Positions 25,358 to 33,238 of a stretch of DNA of 64,000 nucleotides are shown here, piece by piece. A program made the position numbers and the translations under genes. The DNA is taken from NCBI RefSeq assembly GCF_018130505.1, contig NZ_JAFCKH010000001.1:884181-948180 (forward strand), written 5' to 3'. The notes under the pieces are model-generated. The model saw nothing but the letters and a program-made list of their open reading frames with translations, was not told where the DNA came from and searched no databases. How positions within the stretch are numbered: position 1 is the first letter of the stretch; every line of letters starts with the position of its first letter. The DNA comes from Bradyrhizobium tropiciagri. GTDB lineage: Bacteria; Pseudomonadota; Alphaproteobacteria; Rhizobiales; Xanthobacteraceae.

Positions 25358-26356
25358 ATGGCGGAGAGCCGGCGAGCTGAAGCTGCTGGACCGGACCCGT
25401 CGATCTTCCGATTTACAACGGCAGACTACGCGCCGGCCGATCGGCTCGAGGCGTGGCGCGAGGTCTATGGAAAGACCCTGTGCAAGCAGGATATCGAGCC
25501 GATGAGCCGAGACCGGCTCGACGCCAATGTGATGTTTCGCCGGCTGCCGGGCCTTGCCACGATGCGCGGCGATCTCTTCCAGGCCCTGTATCGACGCAAG
25601 CCCTGTCAGGTCGAGAGCGACCGGCTGTTTCTCACGATCGGATTGGCCGGCAGTTTCGAGGTCGAGCAGCTCGGCCGCGATGCACTTGTGCGGGTCGGGG
25701 ACGGGTTCGTCGGCACCGGGGCCGAGCCGCTGGTCAGCCAGGTTTCGGCAGGGTGCCGCTCGCTGACATTGTCGATGCCCGCGCGCACCATTGCCCCGAT
25801 GGTCCCTGGGCTCGATGCCATGTTCGGCCGGTCCATTCCGGCCGCCAGCCCGCCGCTTCGCATGCTGGCGCGCTATGTCGGATTCCTCGAGGAGTCCGGT
25901 GAATTGGCGATTCCCCAGTTGCAGCCCACCGTGGTGAAGCACGTTCACGACCTGGTCGTGCTGGCGCTTGGCGCCTCGCGCGATGCGGCCGTCGTGGCCA
26001 GGCTGGGTGGTGGCCGCGCGGCACGCCTGCGCGAGATCAAGGCCGATATCGAGCAGGCGATCGGCCGCGACGAGATTTCGATCGACCGGCTTTCGGCACG
26101 ACATCGGTTGCCGGTCCGCTATATCCAGCGCCTGTTCGAGGTCGACGGAGTGACGTTCACCGAATTCGTGCTCGCCAGGCGGCTCGCCTGGGTGCATCGG
26201 ATGCTGACGGATCGGCGCTTTGCGGACCTGCCGATCAGTGCGATCGCCTCCGAGGCCGGCTTCAGCAGCCAACCGTACTTCAACCGTAGCTTCCGCGGCC
26301 GCTACGGTGTTTCGCCGTCCGAACTGCGGGCCGGCGAGGGGGCATCGGGCAGCTAG
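25358..26356 (+). CDS. AraC family regulator, copy 2
   Basis: A 332-residue paralogue of the preceding gene. The two can be aligned end to end with few gaps and share long identical blocks such as GGGRAARLREIKADIE and RYIQRLFE. The recognition helices differ in places (IASEAGFSSQPYFNRSFRGR against the copy 1 sequence), so target preference may have shifted. The ATG follows GAGGGGATGGGACG. It starts 91 bases after copy 1 ends and could share its transcript. This looks like a tandem gene duplication. Confidence 0.9.
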   Translation: MAESRRAEAAGPDPSIFRFTTADYAPADRLEAWREVYGKTLCKQDIEPMSRDRLDANVMFRRLPGLATMRGDLFQALYRRKPCQVESDRLFLTIGLAGSFEVEQLGRDALVRVGDGFVGTGAEPLVSQVSAGCRSLTLSMPARTIAPMVPGLDAMFGRSIPAASPPLRMLARYVGFLEESGELAIPQLQPTVVKHVHDLVVLALGASRDAAVVARLGGGRAARLREIKADIEQAIGRDEISIDRLSARHRLPVRYIQRLFEVDGVTFTEFVLARRLAWVHRMLTDRRFADLPISAIASEAGFSSQPYFNRSFRGRYGVSPSELRAGEGASGS

Positions 26357-26483
26357 GTCAATATTCCTTGGCGACCTCCTCGGCTGCCCCGGAACCGCTC
26401 TCGCAATGATGATCGATCAGGTGACGCTGACGCGGTCGCGATCTATGCTAACCTTGCCGCACGTCTTAATTCAGGGGGCGATC

Positions 26484-26837
26484 ATGATCGAGCCGAAGCT
26501 TGAAGTTCCTGCCGAACTCCGCGACCTCGCGGAAAAGACCATCGACCAGGCCGAGAAGGCCTTCAGCCTGTTCTTCGATGCCGCCAGCAAGTCCATGACA
26601 ACGATGCCGGGCGCCGGAACGGACATCTCCAAGCAGGCCCTGTCGTTCACCGAGCAGAATATGAAGGCCGCGTTCGAGCACGCGCGCAAGCTGGTGCACG
26701 CGACCGATCTGCAGGAGGCGATGCAGATCCAGTCGGAATTCCTGCGCAGCCAGTTCACCAATGCCGGCGAGCATATGCGGCAGATCACGGGGAACGTGAT
26801 GTCCGCCACCAAGGATGCGGCGAAAGGCAAGTTCTAG
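26484..26837 (+). CDS. Phasin family protein
   Basis: A 117-residue, mostly helical protein. The core ISKQALSFTEQNMKAAFEHA and LQEAMQIQSEFLRSQFTNAG is the phasin pattern. Phasins coat polyhydroxyalkanoate granules and limit their number and size, although some members of this family in rhizobia have stress-related roles. The ATG follows CAGGGGGCGATC. Standing alone between an AraC gene and a convergent small membrane protein, it probably has its own promoter. Confidence 0.88.
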   Translation: MIEPKLEVPAELRDLAEKTIDQAEKAFSLFFDAASKSMTTMPGAGTDISKQALSFTEQNMKAAFEHARKLVHATDLQEAMQIQSEFLRSQFTNAGEHMRQITGNVMSATKDAAKGKF

Positions 26838-26858
26838 GCTGCCCGGGCGGCGGCCTCC

Positions 26859-27200
26859 TCAGCGCCGGCGAGCAACCGCTACGCCGAGCAGGAAGGCGAC
26901 GAACAGGCTGGCAAGCGGCGCCTCGCGCGTCACCGCGCTCACGGTCGCGAGCGTGCCACCGGGTCGGCGCGAAGCTGCGATGGCGCTGCTGAGCCGGTCC
27001 ACGGCAGCGCGCAGACCGTCCGAGACGTCCGTGATCGTGCGCGAGACGTCCGTCGCGGCGTCGATCGCGCGCTCGCCGAGCGTGGGTTGCAGCGGGGATT
27101 CGGGCGTTTCGAAGCTCATGTGCCGTGCCGCAATTTGCTGAAGGACAACTGCCCGCACCCCGTCCGCGACAGATGGGCCGTCGCGGCGGATAACGGCCAT
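26859..27200 (-). CDS. Small protein with C-terminal membrane anchor
   Basis: A protein of up to 113 residues. The central part (LGERAIDAATDVSRTITDVS) is an amphipathic helix, and the end LASLFVAFLLGVAVARRR is a membrane helix capped by three arginines. The layout resembles DUF883-type ribosome- or membrane-associated small proteins, but the match is loose. An internal ATG at 27119 (MSFETPESPLQ, 86 residues) may be the true start; neither start has a clear ribosome site. Convergent with the phasin gene. Function unknown. Confidence 0.6.
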   Translation of the reverse strand: MAVIRRDGPSVADGVRAVVLQQIAARHMSFETPESPLQPTLGERAIDAATDVSRTITDVSDGLRAAVDRLSSAIAASRRPGGTLATVSAVTREAPLASLFVAFLLGVAVARRR

Positions 27201-27327
27201 GCGGGCAAATGCCGTAGCCGCGAATTGGTTCCGAAGTCATGGCGCACTTTCGCGGTCAAGGAACCGGAAACTTCCGCGCGCGCCGGGGCTTGTTTCGGCA
27301 ACGACATCTGCGGAGGAAGATCACGGC

Positions 27328-27615
27328 ATGACGAATGCTCACACGGTCAGTGAGAGAAAACGGCACGGCGGCACGCCACTCGTGGTGGCTGCGGTCGTCG
27401 CGACCTTCAGCGTGCTGGGCATGCTGATCGTCGATCACGGCCCCTGGAATAAGCCAAGGCTGCAACCGGCGGCCTCGGCCAACTATTCGACGACCGGGGA
27501 GGCCGCGCGAGCCGTCGGCGCAACGGTCACGCCGACCGAACCCAAGGCGCCGCTCGAGCCGGATCCTGCGGGACCAAAGCCGGTTCATCCGGCGAACCCG
27601 AACCCAGCGCAATAG
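27328..27615 (+). CDS. Small single-span membrane protein with proline-rich tail
   Basis: A 95-residue protein with a basic N-terminus, one hydrophobic helix (PLVVAAVVATFSVLGMLIVD, about residues 17-36) and a proline- and alanine-rich tail ending PVHPANPNPAQ that would lie in the periplasm. The ATG follows CGGAGGAAGATCACGGC. No family is recognised. Such proteins are common single genes in rhizobia. Convergent with another small membrane gene. Confidence 0.7.
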   Translation: MTNAHTVSERKRHGGTPLVVAAVVATFSVLGMLIVDHGPWNKPRLQPAASANYSTTGEAARAVGATVTPTEPKAPLEPDPAGPKPVHPANPNPAQ

Positions 27616-27661
27616 TGTCCGTCGATATCCTTCGGAGTTATCGCGGATATCGAAATGGCGT

Positions 27662-27847
27662 TCAGCGAATGCTGACGAACGTGCCCCAGGCCGCGGCAAG
27701 GCCAGCGCCGACCAGCACCAGGGCCGGATTTTCGCAGAACATGCCGCCGTACTGGCACATCGTATTGCCGACCGAGCCGATCTGATGATGACCGGCGGCA
27801 TAGAACAGGCCTGACAGGACCGCGAGCGCGGCAGCAACGAAATACAT
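27662..27847 (-). CDS. Small two-span membrane protein
   Basis: A 61-residue hydrophobic protein starting MYFVAAALAVLSGLFYAAGH, with a second helix NPALVLVGAGLAAAWGTFV and a short loop holding two Cys (MCQYGGMFCENP) that could form a disulphide in the periplasm. The ATG follows CAAGGAGGCGTCG, a strong ribosome site. No known family. Confidence 0.65.
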   Translation of the reverse strand: MYFVAAALAVLSGLFYAAGHHQIGSVGNTMCQYGGMFCENPALVLVGAGLAAAWGTFVSIR

Positions 27848-27933
27848 CGACGCCTCCTTGCGATGCGAGTGAGGCGCGGATCCTGCGACCGGCGCCAACC
27901 AAACTGTCCCGATGTCGATTTCAATTGATGAGC

Positions 27934-27963
27934 TTGACGCGTCGGGCAACTCACCGGCACAAT
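27934..27963 (+). promoter_or_regulatory. Promoter-like element, copy 1
   Basis: TTGACG, an 18-base spacer and CACAAT. The whole element and a few bases beyond match copy 2 at 28111-28140, including the identical spacer core CGTCGGGCAACTCACCGG. The -10 is weaker than in copy 2. Confidence 0.4.
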
Positions 27964-28110
27964 GACATCATCGCAACAAGCATACGGTCGCCGGCGGAAA
28001 TTTCTTGTTGGCGACTACGGATTTGACACGAATTTTCGTCGAAGGCGGTTTCCCGCTGTCGAAGCCGAACCTTCCAATTTTACCGTTTTCGTCAAGTTTC
28101 GGAAAAACGG

Positions 28111-28140
28111 TTGACACGTCGGGCAACTCACCGGCATAAT
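28111..28140 (+). promoter_or_regulatory. Promoter-like element, copy 2
   Basis: TTGACA (28111-28116), an 18-base spacer and CATAAT (28135-28140), close to the sigma-70 consensus. A terminator begins 25 bases downstream, so any transcript starting near 28147 would be only about 50 bases unless it reads through into the phage-like genes. Confidence 0.5.
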
Positions 28141-28164
28141 TCCATCATTCCGAAATTGTCAAAG

Positions 28165-28200
28165 GCCCGCGCGGAGACATCCGCAGCGGGCTTTTTGTTT
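28165..28200 (+). terminator. Rho-independent terminator
   Basis: GCCCGCGCGG (28165-28174) pairs with CCGC and GCGGGC (28181-28184, 28186-28191) with one bulged A, around the loop AGACAT, followed by TTTTTGTTT. This is the clearest intrinsic terminator in the window, yet no gene ends just before it. Confidence 0.8.
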
Positions 28201-28547
28201 GCCGCTTCACCGATCGGACGGCGGCCGCAACGTCACGACGCCACATCCTCCCCCGTCGTCCGAGCGTCGTCAGCGTGCCGCCGTCCGAACTCTTCACAAC
28301 AACCACCAATTGGCCGGCGCGCGCGAACGCACCGGTCCTGCGGCGCGGCGAAAGCCGGCGCCGCCCGCGGCCCCGTCGTCAGGGATAAGGTTCGCGCCCC
28401 AAAGATCGCAGCCGATTGCGCGGTCTGCCGCACATTTCTTCCATCGGCGGCGCCAAGCGCCGCGCGCCCGTCGACGACCGCTTTAGCCCGACACCTCCCT
28501 CGACGGCAAGCGGACGTGCGGGGCCGAATGTTGTATCGAGAGCAGCC

Positions 28548-28880
28548 TTGTCGATTCTGAAAATTCCAACCGCGAAAGTGTTCGAGCCGTTGCTGCAGCC
28601 GGCGCGGTACAAGGGAGCATTCGGGGGGAGGGGGTCAGGAAAATCCCATTTCTTCGGCGAGTTGCTGGTCGAGATGTGCCAGGCCGAGCGCGGCACGCTG
28701 GCGGTTTGCATCCGCGAGGCGCAGCGGACGCTGGCGCAATCCTCGAAGCGGCTGGTCGAGAGCAAGATCGCTTCGCTCGGCATCGGCGCCGGTTTCAAGC
28801 TCTACTCCGACAGGATCGCGACGCCGGGGGACGGGGTTGTCATCTTTCGCGGGATGCGTGATCAGGCGGTGATGCAATGA
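28548..28880 (+). pseudogene. Phage terminase large subunit, N-terminal fragment
   Basis: A 110-residue fragment. It begins SILKIPTAKVFEPLLQPARY, followed by the ATPase P-loop GAFGGRGSGKSHFFGEL and the stretch VCIREAQRTLAQSSKRLVES, typical of PBSX-type large terminases that pump DNA into phage heads. Full-length proteins are over 400 residues; here the frame stops soon after VVIFRGMRDQ, before Walker B and the nuclease domain. The likely start is TTG 28548, after GAGAGCAGCC. The stop overlaps the ATG of the next gene (ATGA), so a deletion has probably joined two phage segments. Not expected to work. Confidence 0.75.
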
Positions 28881-29170
28881 ACGAAGCGGACGTTAGAGCA
28901 ATCGTCATGGAGACGCTGATTGAACAGGAGCGCGTCCGCCGAAGTGACATCGATGCCGTTGTGGTCAAGACCGTTGCGACGATCCTGACTTCGTTTGGCA
29001 TCGAGGAAGGCGATCGCAACGAGTTGCGAGCGGATTTCCAACACTTGCGCAGGTGGCGAAAAAGCGTCGAGCAGGCGCAAAATTACACTTTCAAGGCCGC
29101 GATTACCGTCATAGCGACAGGATTGATCGGAGCCATTTGGCTCGGCATCAAAGCGACGCTCGGGAGGTGA
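28877..29170 (+). CDS. Small phage-type membrane protein (holin-like)
   Basis: A 97-residue protein. The first 70 residues are charged and helical (VMETLIEQERVRRSDIDAVV), then comes HLRRWRKSVEQAQNYTFKAA and a single membrane helix ending WLGIKATLGR. This arrangement is common in small prophage proteins near terminase and lysis genes, and a holin or membrane-linked accessory role is possible but unproven. It overlaps the terminase fragment by four bases. Confidence 0.65.
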   Translation: MNEADVRAIVMETLIEQERVRRSDIDAVVVKTVATILTSFGIEEGDRNELRADFQHLRRWRKSVEQAQNYTFKAAITVIATGLIGAIWLGIKATLGR

Positions 29171-29222
29171 CTAGTATCGCGCATACACGGATGCTGAACA
29201 ATTGGAGTTTTGAGGCTCGACC

Positions 29223-29648
29223 ATGTATCGGATACGCGAGGTTGACGCAGGAGACGATGAGTATGCGGATACGCTCGGCGAGTTGCATCAATTGACTTTC
29301 CGCGACGGCACCCGGCCTCCTGATTTCGAACAGGGACACTGGTGGATTGCGTTCCATCGAGCAGAGCCGGTTGCGTTCGCCGGCGTCGTTCCGTCAACCC
29401 ACGTCGCCGACGCGGGATATCTCTGCCGTGTTGGTGTTTTGATGCAGCATTGCGGCCACGGCTTGCAGATGCGGCTCACTCGCGCGCTGGAGCTGCGAGC
29501 TCGGCGAGTCGGCTGGACCGCGATCGTGTCGGATACGACGGATAATCGGATCTCTGCGAACAACTTTATCCGGCTGGGGTACAGGCTCTTTGAGCCACCT
29601 TCGCCTTGGGCATGGCCGCATTCGCTGTATTGGCGAAGGAAGCTATAG
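29223..29648 (+). CDS. GNAT family acetyltransferase-like protein, phage-associated
   Basis: A 141-residue protein with a GNAT outline: LGELHQLTFRDGT, then the strand PVAFAGVVPSTHV, the region YLCRVGVLMQHCGHGLQMRL in place of the usual acetyl-CoA motif, and DTTDNRISANNFIRLGYRLF at the end, which is the standard last part of the fold. The acceptor is unknown. The frame opens with ATG 29223, 52 bases after the small membrane protein. Together with the terminase fragment it forms the remains of a prophage. Confidence 0.75.
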   Translation: MYRIREVDAGDDEYADTLGELHQLTFRDGTRPPDFEQGHWWIAFHRAEPVAFAGVVPSTHVADAGYLCRVGVLMQHCGHGLQMRLTRALELRARRVGWTAIVSDTTDNRISANNFIRLGYRLFEPPSPWAWPHSLYWRRKL

Positions 29649-29860
29649 GCCCTGCCGGATCGATTTTGCGCGTAGCGCCCCGGTGGCTGAACGGCTGCCG
29701 GGCGCTGTGGTGTTTTCTAGCCTATCCGTCCTGCTGGCCGAACCACCCTTTGTGCAGTGCCACCGGCCTCACATGTCTTGATCTCTGGTGATCACTCGAT
29801 AAACTGGCTCATGGGTTTGATCGCATCCCGATGCCATGGGATCGAACCGAAGGTTTTTCG

Positions 29861-31087
29861 ATGGTTGATATTGGCCGCAGGCGTGAGGCAGCTATGCCGA
29901 GGGGTCCCGGTTCGGACGGCTATTCGGTCATGGTCGCGCGGGCCAAAGCCCTCGTTCCCGCATTGCGCGAACGCGCTGCCCGGACCGAGGAACTGCGGCG
30001 ATTGCCGCCGGAGACCGAGCGGGATCTCCATGACAGCGGGCTGTTTCGGATCCTGCAGCCGGCACGGGTCGGCGGGAGCGAGCTCGATTACGTGGCGCTG
30101 GTCGATTGCGCCGACGTCCTGGCGCAAGCCGATGCATCGGTCTCGTGGAATTTTGCCAATCTGGCGAGCCATCACTGGATGCTGGCAATGTTCGCTCCCG
30201 AGGCGCAGAATGCGGTGTGGGACAAGGATCCGGGCGCGCTGATCGCATCCTCCTTCGTGTTTCCCGCCGGTCGCGCGACCAAGGCTGATGGCGGATATGT
30301 CCTGAACGGACATTGGCCGTTCTCGTCCGGCGTCGAGGCAAGCGAGTGGAACATGCTTGCCAGCGTCGTGGAATCCGATGATGAGGCAGATGGCGTCGAA
30401 TACCGGCTGTTCCTGCTGAACAAGCAGGACTACCGCATCAAGGATACCTGGAACGCGGCCGGGTTGCGTGGGACGGGCTCTAACGATGTTCAGGTGACGA
30501 ATGCGTTTGTCCCTGAGCATATGACCGTTGCGGTCCGGGACGTCGCCGGCGGCCCAACGCCGGGCAGCGTGGTCAATCCGAATGCGCTCTACGCGCTCCC
30601 GGTGTTCTCGCTGTTCCCATATGTACTGTCGGGCGTCGGGCTGGGGAATGCCCAGGCTTGCCTTGATGATTACGTCGAGATCGCACGAGATCGCGCCTCG
30701 ACGTACAACAGGGCCAAGATCGGCGACTTGCAGAGCACGCAGATCAAAATCGCGGAGGCGTCGGCGAAGGTCGATGCCGCGCGCCTCGTCATGCGCACCA
30801 GCTGCATTGATGTGCTCGCAGACGTCCGACGTGGCCGAATTCCCGATATCGCAGCGAAGACGAAATTGCGCCGCGATGGCGCGTTCTCCGTCAATCTGTG
30901 CACCGAGGCGGTGTCCCTTCTGTTTGCGGCGAGCGGAGCCCGCAGCCTGTTCACCTCCGGAACCCTGCAGCGTCAATTCCGCGATGCCCACGCGGTGAAC
31001 TCACATTTTGCATTCAATACCGATGCCGCGGGAACCAACTACGGGCGGGTCGCGCTCGGGTTGCCGTCCGACAATCTGACGCTTTGA
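29861..31087 (+). CDS. Flavin-dependent monooxygenase, acyl-CoA dehydrogenase fold
   Basis: A 408-residue protein with the acyl-CoA dehydrogenase fold but of the group that uses reduced flavin and oxygen (HsaA, DszC and hydroxylase C2 relatives). Visible parts are LFRILQPARVGGSELDYVAL, WNAAGLRGTGSNDVQVTNAF and the C-terminal LFTSGTLQRQFRDAHAVNSH. No CoA-type catalytic Glu is evident. A flavin reductase gene follows 10 bases later, which supports a two-component monooxygenase. I chose ATG 29861 because GAAGG precedes it; ATGs at 29831 and 29894 are alternatives. The substrate is unknown. Confidence 0.85.
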   Translation: MVDIGRRREAAMPRGPGSDGYSVMVARAKALVPALRERAARTEELRRLPPETERDLHDSGLFRILQPARVGGSELDYVALVDCADVLAQADASVSWNFANLASHHWMLAMFAPEAQNAVWDKDPGALIASSFVFPAGRATKADGGYVLNGHWPFSSGVEASEWNMLASVVESDDEADGVEYRLFLLNKQDYRIKDTWNAAGLRGTGSNDVQVTNAFVPEHMTVAVRDVAGGPTPGSVVNPNALYALPVFSLFPYVLSGVGLGNAQACLDDYVEIARDRASTYNRAKIGDLQSTQIKIAEASAKVDAARLVMRTSCIDVLADVRRGRIPDIAAKTKLRRDGAFSVNLCTEAVSLLFAASGARSLFTSGTLQRQFRDAHAVNSHFAFNTDAAGTNYGRVALGLPSDNLTL

Positions 31088-31097
31088 GGCTGGCTGG

Positions 31098-31652
31098 ATG
31101 TCCGACTCACCCAAACATCCGGCTGATCCAGCCAACGAGTTGGCAAGCGACAATTCGGCGATTGATCCTCGTGATTTCCGCAATGCACTTGGCACATTCG
31201 CCACCGGCGTGACGATTGTCACTGCGATGTCGGCCGATGGAAGGCCGTACGGGATCACATGCAATTCCTTCGCGTCCGTGTCGCTCAATCCGCCGCTGGT
31301 GTTGTGGAGTCTCGGAATGTTTTCGCAGGGGCTTCCCATCTTCCAGAACGCCAGCCATTTTGCGGTCAATGTTCTCAGCGCGGCTCAGCAGGCGCTGGCC
31401 TCGCAATTCGCGAGATCGTCTGCCGACAAGTTCGCGGGCGTGAGCTGGACACCAGGTTTTGGGAATGCGCCCGTGCTCGCCGATGCGATTGCCAATTTTC
31501 AGTGCCGCGCTGCCAATCGTTATTACGGTGGAGATCACGTCATATTTCTGGGGGCGGTTGAAGCGTACGCCTATACTGGAAACGAGCCACTCCTGTTCGC
31601 ACGGGGCGGTTTTGGCCGGTTTCTGCCTGACACGGGCGGCAAGACGCCATGA
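31098..31652 (+). CDS. Flavin reductase family protein
   Basis: A 184-residue flavin reductase of the HpaC/RutF type. The FMN-binding part is seen in RNALGTFATGVTIVTAMSAD, ITCNSFASVSLNPPLVLWSL and FAVNVLSAAQQALASQFA. It would supply reduced flavin to the monooxygenase encoded just upstream, and possibly to the LLM enzyme encoded further on. The gene is 10 bases behind the monooxygenase and its stop overlaps the ATG of a TetR gene, so all three are one operon. Confidence 0.92.
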   Translation: MSDSPKHPADPANELASDNSAIDPRDFRNALGTFATGVTIVTAMSADGRPYGITCNSFASVSLNPPLVLWSLGMFSQGLPIFQNASHFAVNVLSAAQQALASQFARSSADKFAGVSWTPGFGNAPVLADAIANFQCRAANRYYGGDHVIFLGAVEAYAYTGNEPLLFARGGFGRFLPDTGGKTP

Positions 31653-32332
31653 GCCGAAAGACGCCAGTGAAGCCGGCGCGCGCCAAGCAGAAACGTTTGT
31701 CGGCTGACGATCGCCGCAGCGAATTTGTCACCAGGGCGACAGAGCTTTTCGCCGAGGAAGGATTCGGTGGCGGCACCCGCGCGTTGGCGCGCAAACTCGG
31801 CGTCACGCAGCCGCTGCTTTACCGCTACTTTCCGAGCAAGGACGATCTCATCAAGGAGGTCTACCGCAGGGTATATCTCGGTCCCCTCGAGCCCGGTTGG
31901 GACAAGCTGCTCTCCGACCGTTCCCGTCCGCTTCGCCCGCGATTGCAGGACTTCTACCAAACCTATACGGATGCGATCTTCACCCGAAAATGGCTGCGGA
32001 TCTATCTCTATTCGGGTCTGAAGGGCCTCGATATCAATCGCTGGTACGTCGGCATGGTCAAGGACAAGATCCTGACCCGCATCATCAGGGAATGCCGGCA
32101 CGAGGCCGGACTTGCGGTGAGCAAACCGAGTGCCGCCGAGCTGGAGCTGGCTTGGGTGTTTCACGGCGGCATCTTCTACTACGGCGTACGGAAATACATC
32201 TATGACGCGCCTGTTCTTGAAGATAAGGCGCAGATGATCAGTGACGCACTTGATATCTTTCTCGCGGGATTTGAGAGGATCGCGGAGAACGCGGCTGATC
32301 GCCGGCGGGCGCCGGTCAAGGTCGCTGGTTGA
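31649..32332 (+). CDS. TetR family regulator
   Basis: A 227-residue regulator. The N-terminal helix-turn-helix is ATELFAEEGFGGGTRALARK followed by LGVTQPLLYRYFPSKDDLIK, which is typical TetR. The C-terminal ligand-binding domain is all-helical and unrelated to families I can name. The ATG overlaps the flavin reductase stop (ATGA). It probably represses its own operon and the neighbouring catabolic genes until a substrate or intermediate binds, but no operator was identified. Confidence 0.92.
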   Translation: MSRKTPVKPARAKQKRLSADDRRSEFVTRATELFAEEGFGGGTRALARKLGVTQPLLYRYFPSKDDLIKEVYRRVYLGPLEPGWDKLLSDRSRPLRPRLQDFYQTYTDAIFTRKWLRIYLYSGLKGLDINRWYVGMVKDKILTRIIRECRHEAGLAVSKPSAAELELAWVFHGGIFYYGVRKYIYDAPVLEDKAQMISDALDIFLAGFERIAENAADRRRAPVKVAG

Positions 32333-32338
32333 GCCGAA

Positions 32339-33238
32339 TTATTTCGCCATCTCGGCCCGATACCAATCTCCAATCTCGCTCGCGGTCATCAGCGCCACGC
32401 CGTCGTGGCTGATCACGTAGTCGAGCAGAGCCTCCAGATACTTGATTCGATGCGGCACCCCGGTGATGTAGGGGTGCACGGAGATGGCCATGACCCGCGC
32501 ATTCTCGGCGCCTTCCAGGTAGAGCCGATCGAACTGGTCAGTGCAGCGCTGTAGGAATTGATCGGACGGAAGATGCTGCAGTGCATGAATCACGATGTCG
32601 TTGGTTTCGACGGAATACGGGATCGTCGTCACGGTCCCGTGCGGCGTGGCGATGTCCTGGGGAAGATCGTCGATCACCCAGTCGGCCACATACTCGATCC
32701 CGTTGAGGCGGAGCAGATCGAGCGTATCTTCAGTCTCGGTCAGCCCTGGGCTTTCCCACGATCGCGGCGGCTTCCCGGTGAACCTCGCGATGGTTTCGAC
32801 GGAACGCTTGATCGCATCCGCCTGGTCTGTGAGCTTGTGCATGGGTCCCTGGACGAAGCCATGTCCCATGAATTCGAAACCGGCCTCGAGCGCTGCTGAT
32901 GCTACGCGCGGATAGCTGTTGCAGACATTGGCGTTCAGGGCGAGCGTCACGGGTATGTTTCGGTCCGTGAGCGCCTTGAACTGCCGCCAGAACCCGGCGC
33001 GCATGCCGTACTCGTGCCATGACCAGTTCGGCACGTCGGGCAACAGGGGTTGACCCATCGGCGGGCTCAGCACGCTCCGCGGCATCGCGTTCTCGATGCG
33101 CCATTCTTCCACGTTGAGGATGACCCACACGGCAAGTTTCTTGCCGGCCGGCAGCGTGAGCTTCGGTCGATCGACCTGTGCCTGGTAGGGAATGCGATCG
33201 GTGAATGCCACTTCGAACTCCTTGATTACACCGTTCAT
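32339..33238 (-). CDS. Polysaccharide deacetylase family protein, PuuE/allantoinase-like
   Basis: A 299-residue NodB-fold hydrolase. It carries LAVWVILNVEEWRIENAM, the loop VTLALNANVCNSYPRVA, EFMGHGFVQG, the motif PPRSWESPGLTETEDTLDLL and VMAISVHPYITGVPHR. These match the PuuE-like branch, which hydrolyses cyclic amides such as allantoin and imides rather than sugar amides. Its ATG overlaps the stop of the LLM monooxygenase gene (ATGA), so the pair is translated together. This supports a job opening or trimming a nitrogen-containing ring. Confidence 0.88.
   Translation of the reverse strand: MNGVIKEFEVAFTDRIPYQAQVDRPKLTLPAGKKLAVWVILNVEEWRIENAMPRSVLSPPMGQPLLPDVPNWSWHEYGMRAGFWRQFKALTDRNIPVTLALNANVCNSYPRVASAALEAGFEFMGHGFVQGPMHKLTDQADAIKRSVETIARFTGKPPRSWESPGLTETEDTLDLLRLNGIEYVADWVIDDLPQDIATPHGTVTTIPYSVETNDIVIHALQHLPSDQFLQRCTDQFDRLYLEGAENARVMAISVHPYITGVPHRIKYLEALLDYVISHDGVALMTASEIGDWYRAEMAK

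Larger units (their letters stand above)
27848..28547. other. Long non-coding stretch with repeats, promoter-like boxes and a terminator
   Basis: About 700 bases without a convincing gene. It contains two near-identical promoter-like elements 177 bases apart (27934-27963 and 28111-28140), an inverted repeat ACCGTTTT/AAAACGGT (28082-28089 and 28104-28111) and a strong terminator (28165-28200). The region 27960-28160 is clearly richer in A and T than its surroundings. Frames after 28200 are open but arginine- and proline-rich in the manner of GC-rich non-coding DNA. Confidence 0.6.

Noticed and set aside
29649-29860. Possible tRNA or attachment site next to the phage scar
   Set aside because: No cloverleaf, no TTCRA arm and no CCA-like end could be found; the stretch holds only the leader of the monooxygenase gene.
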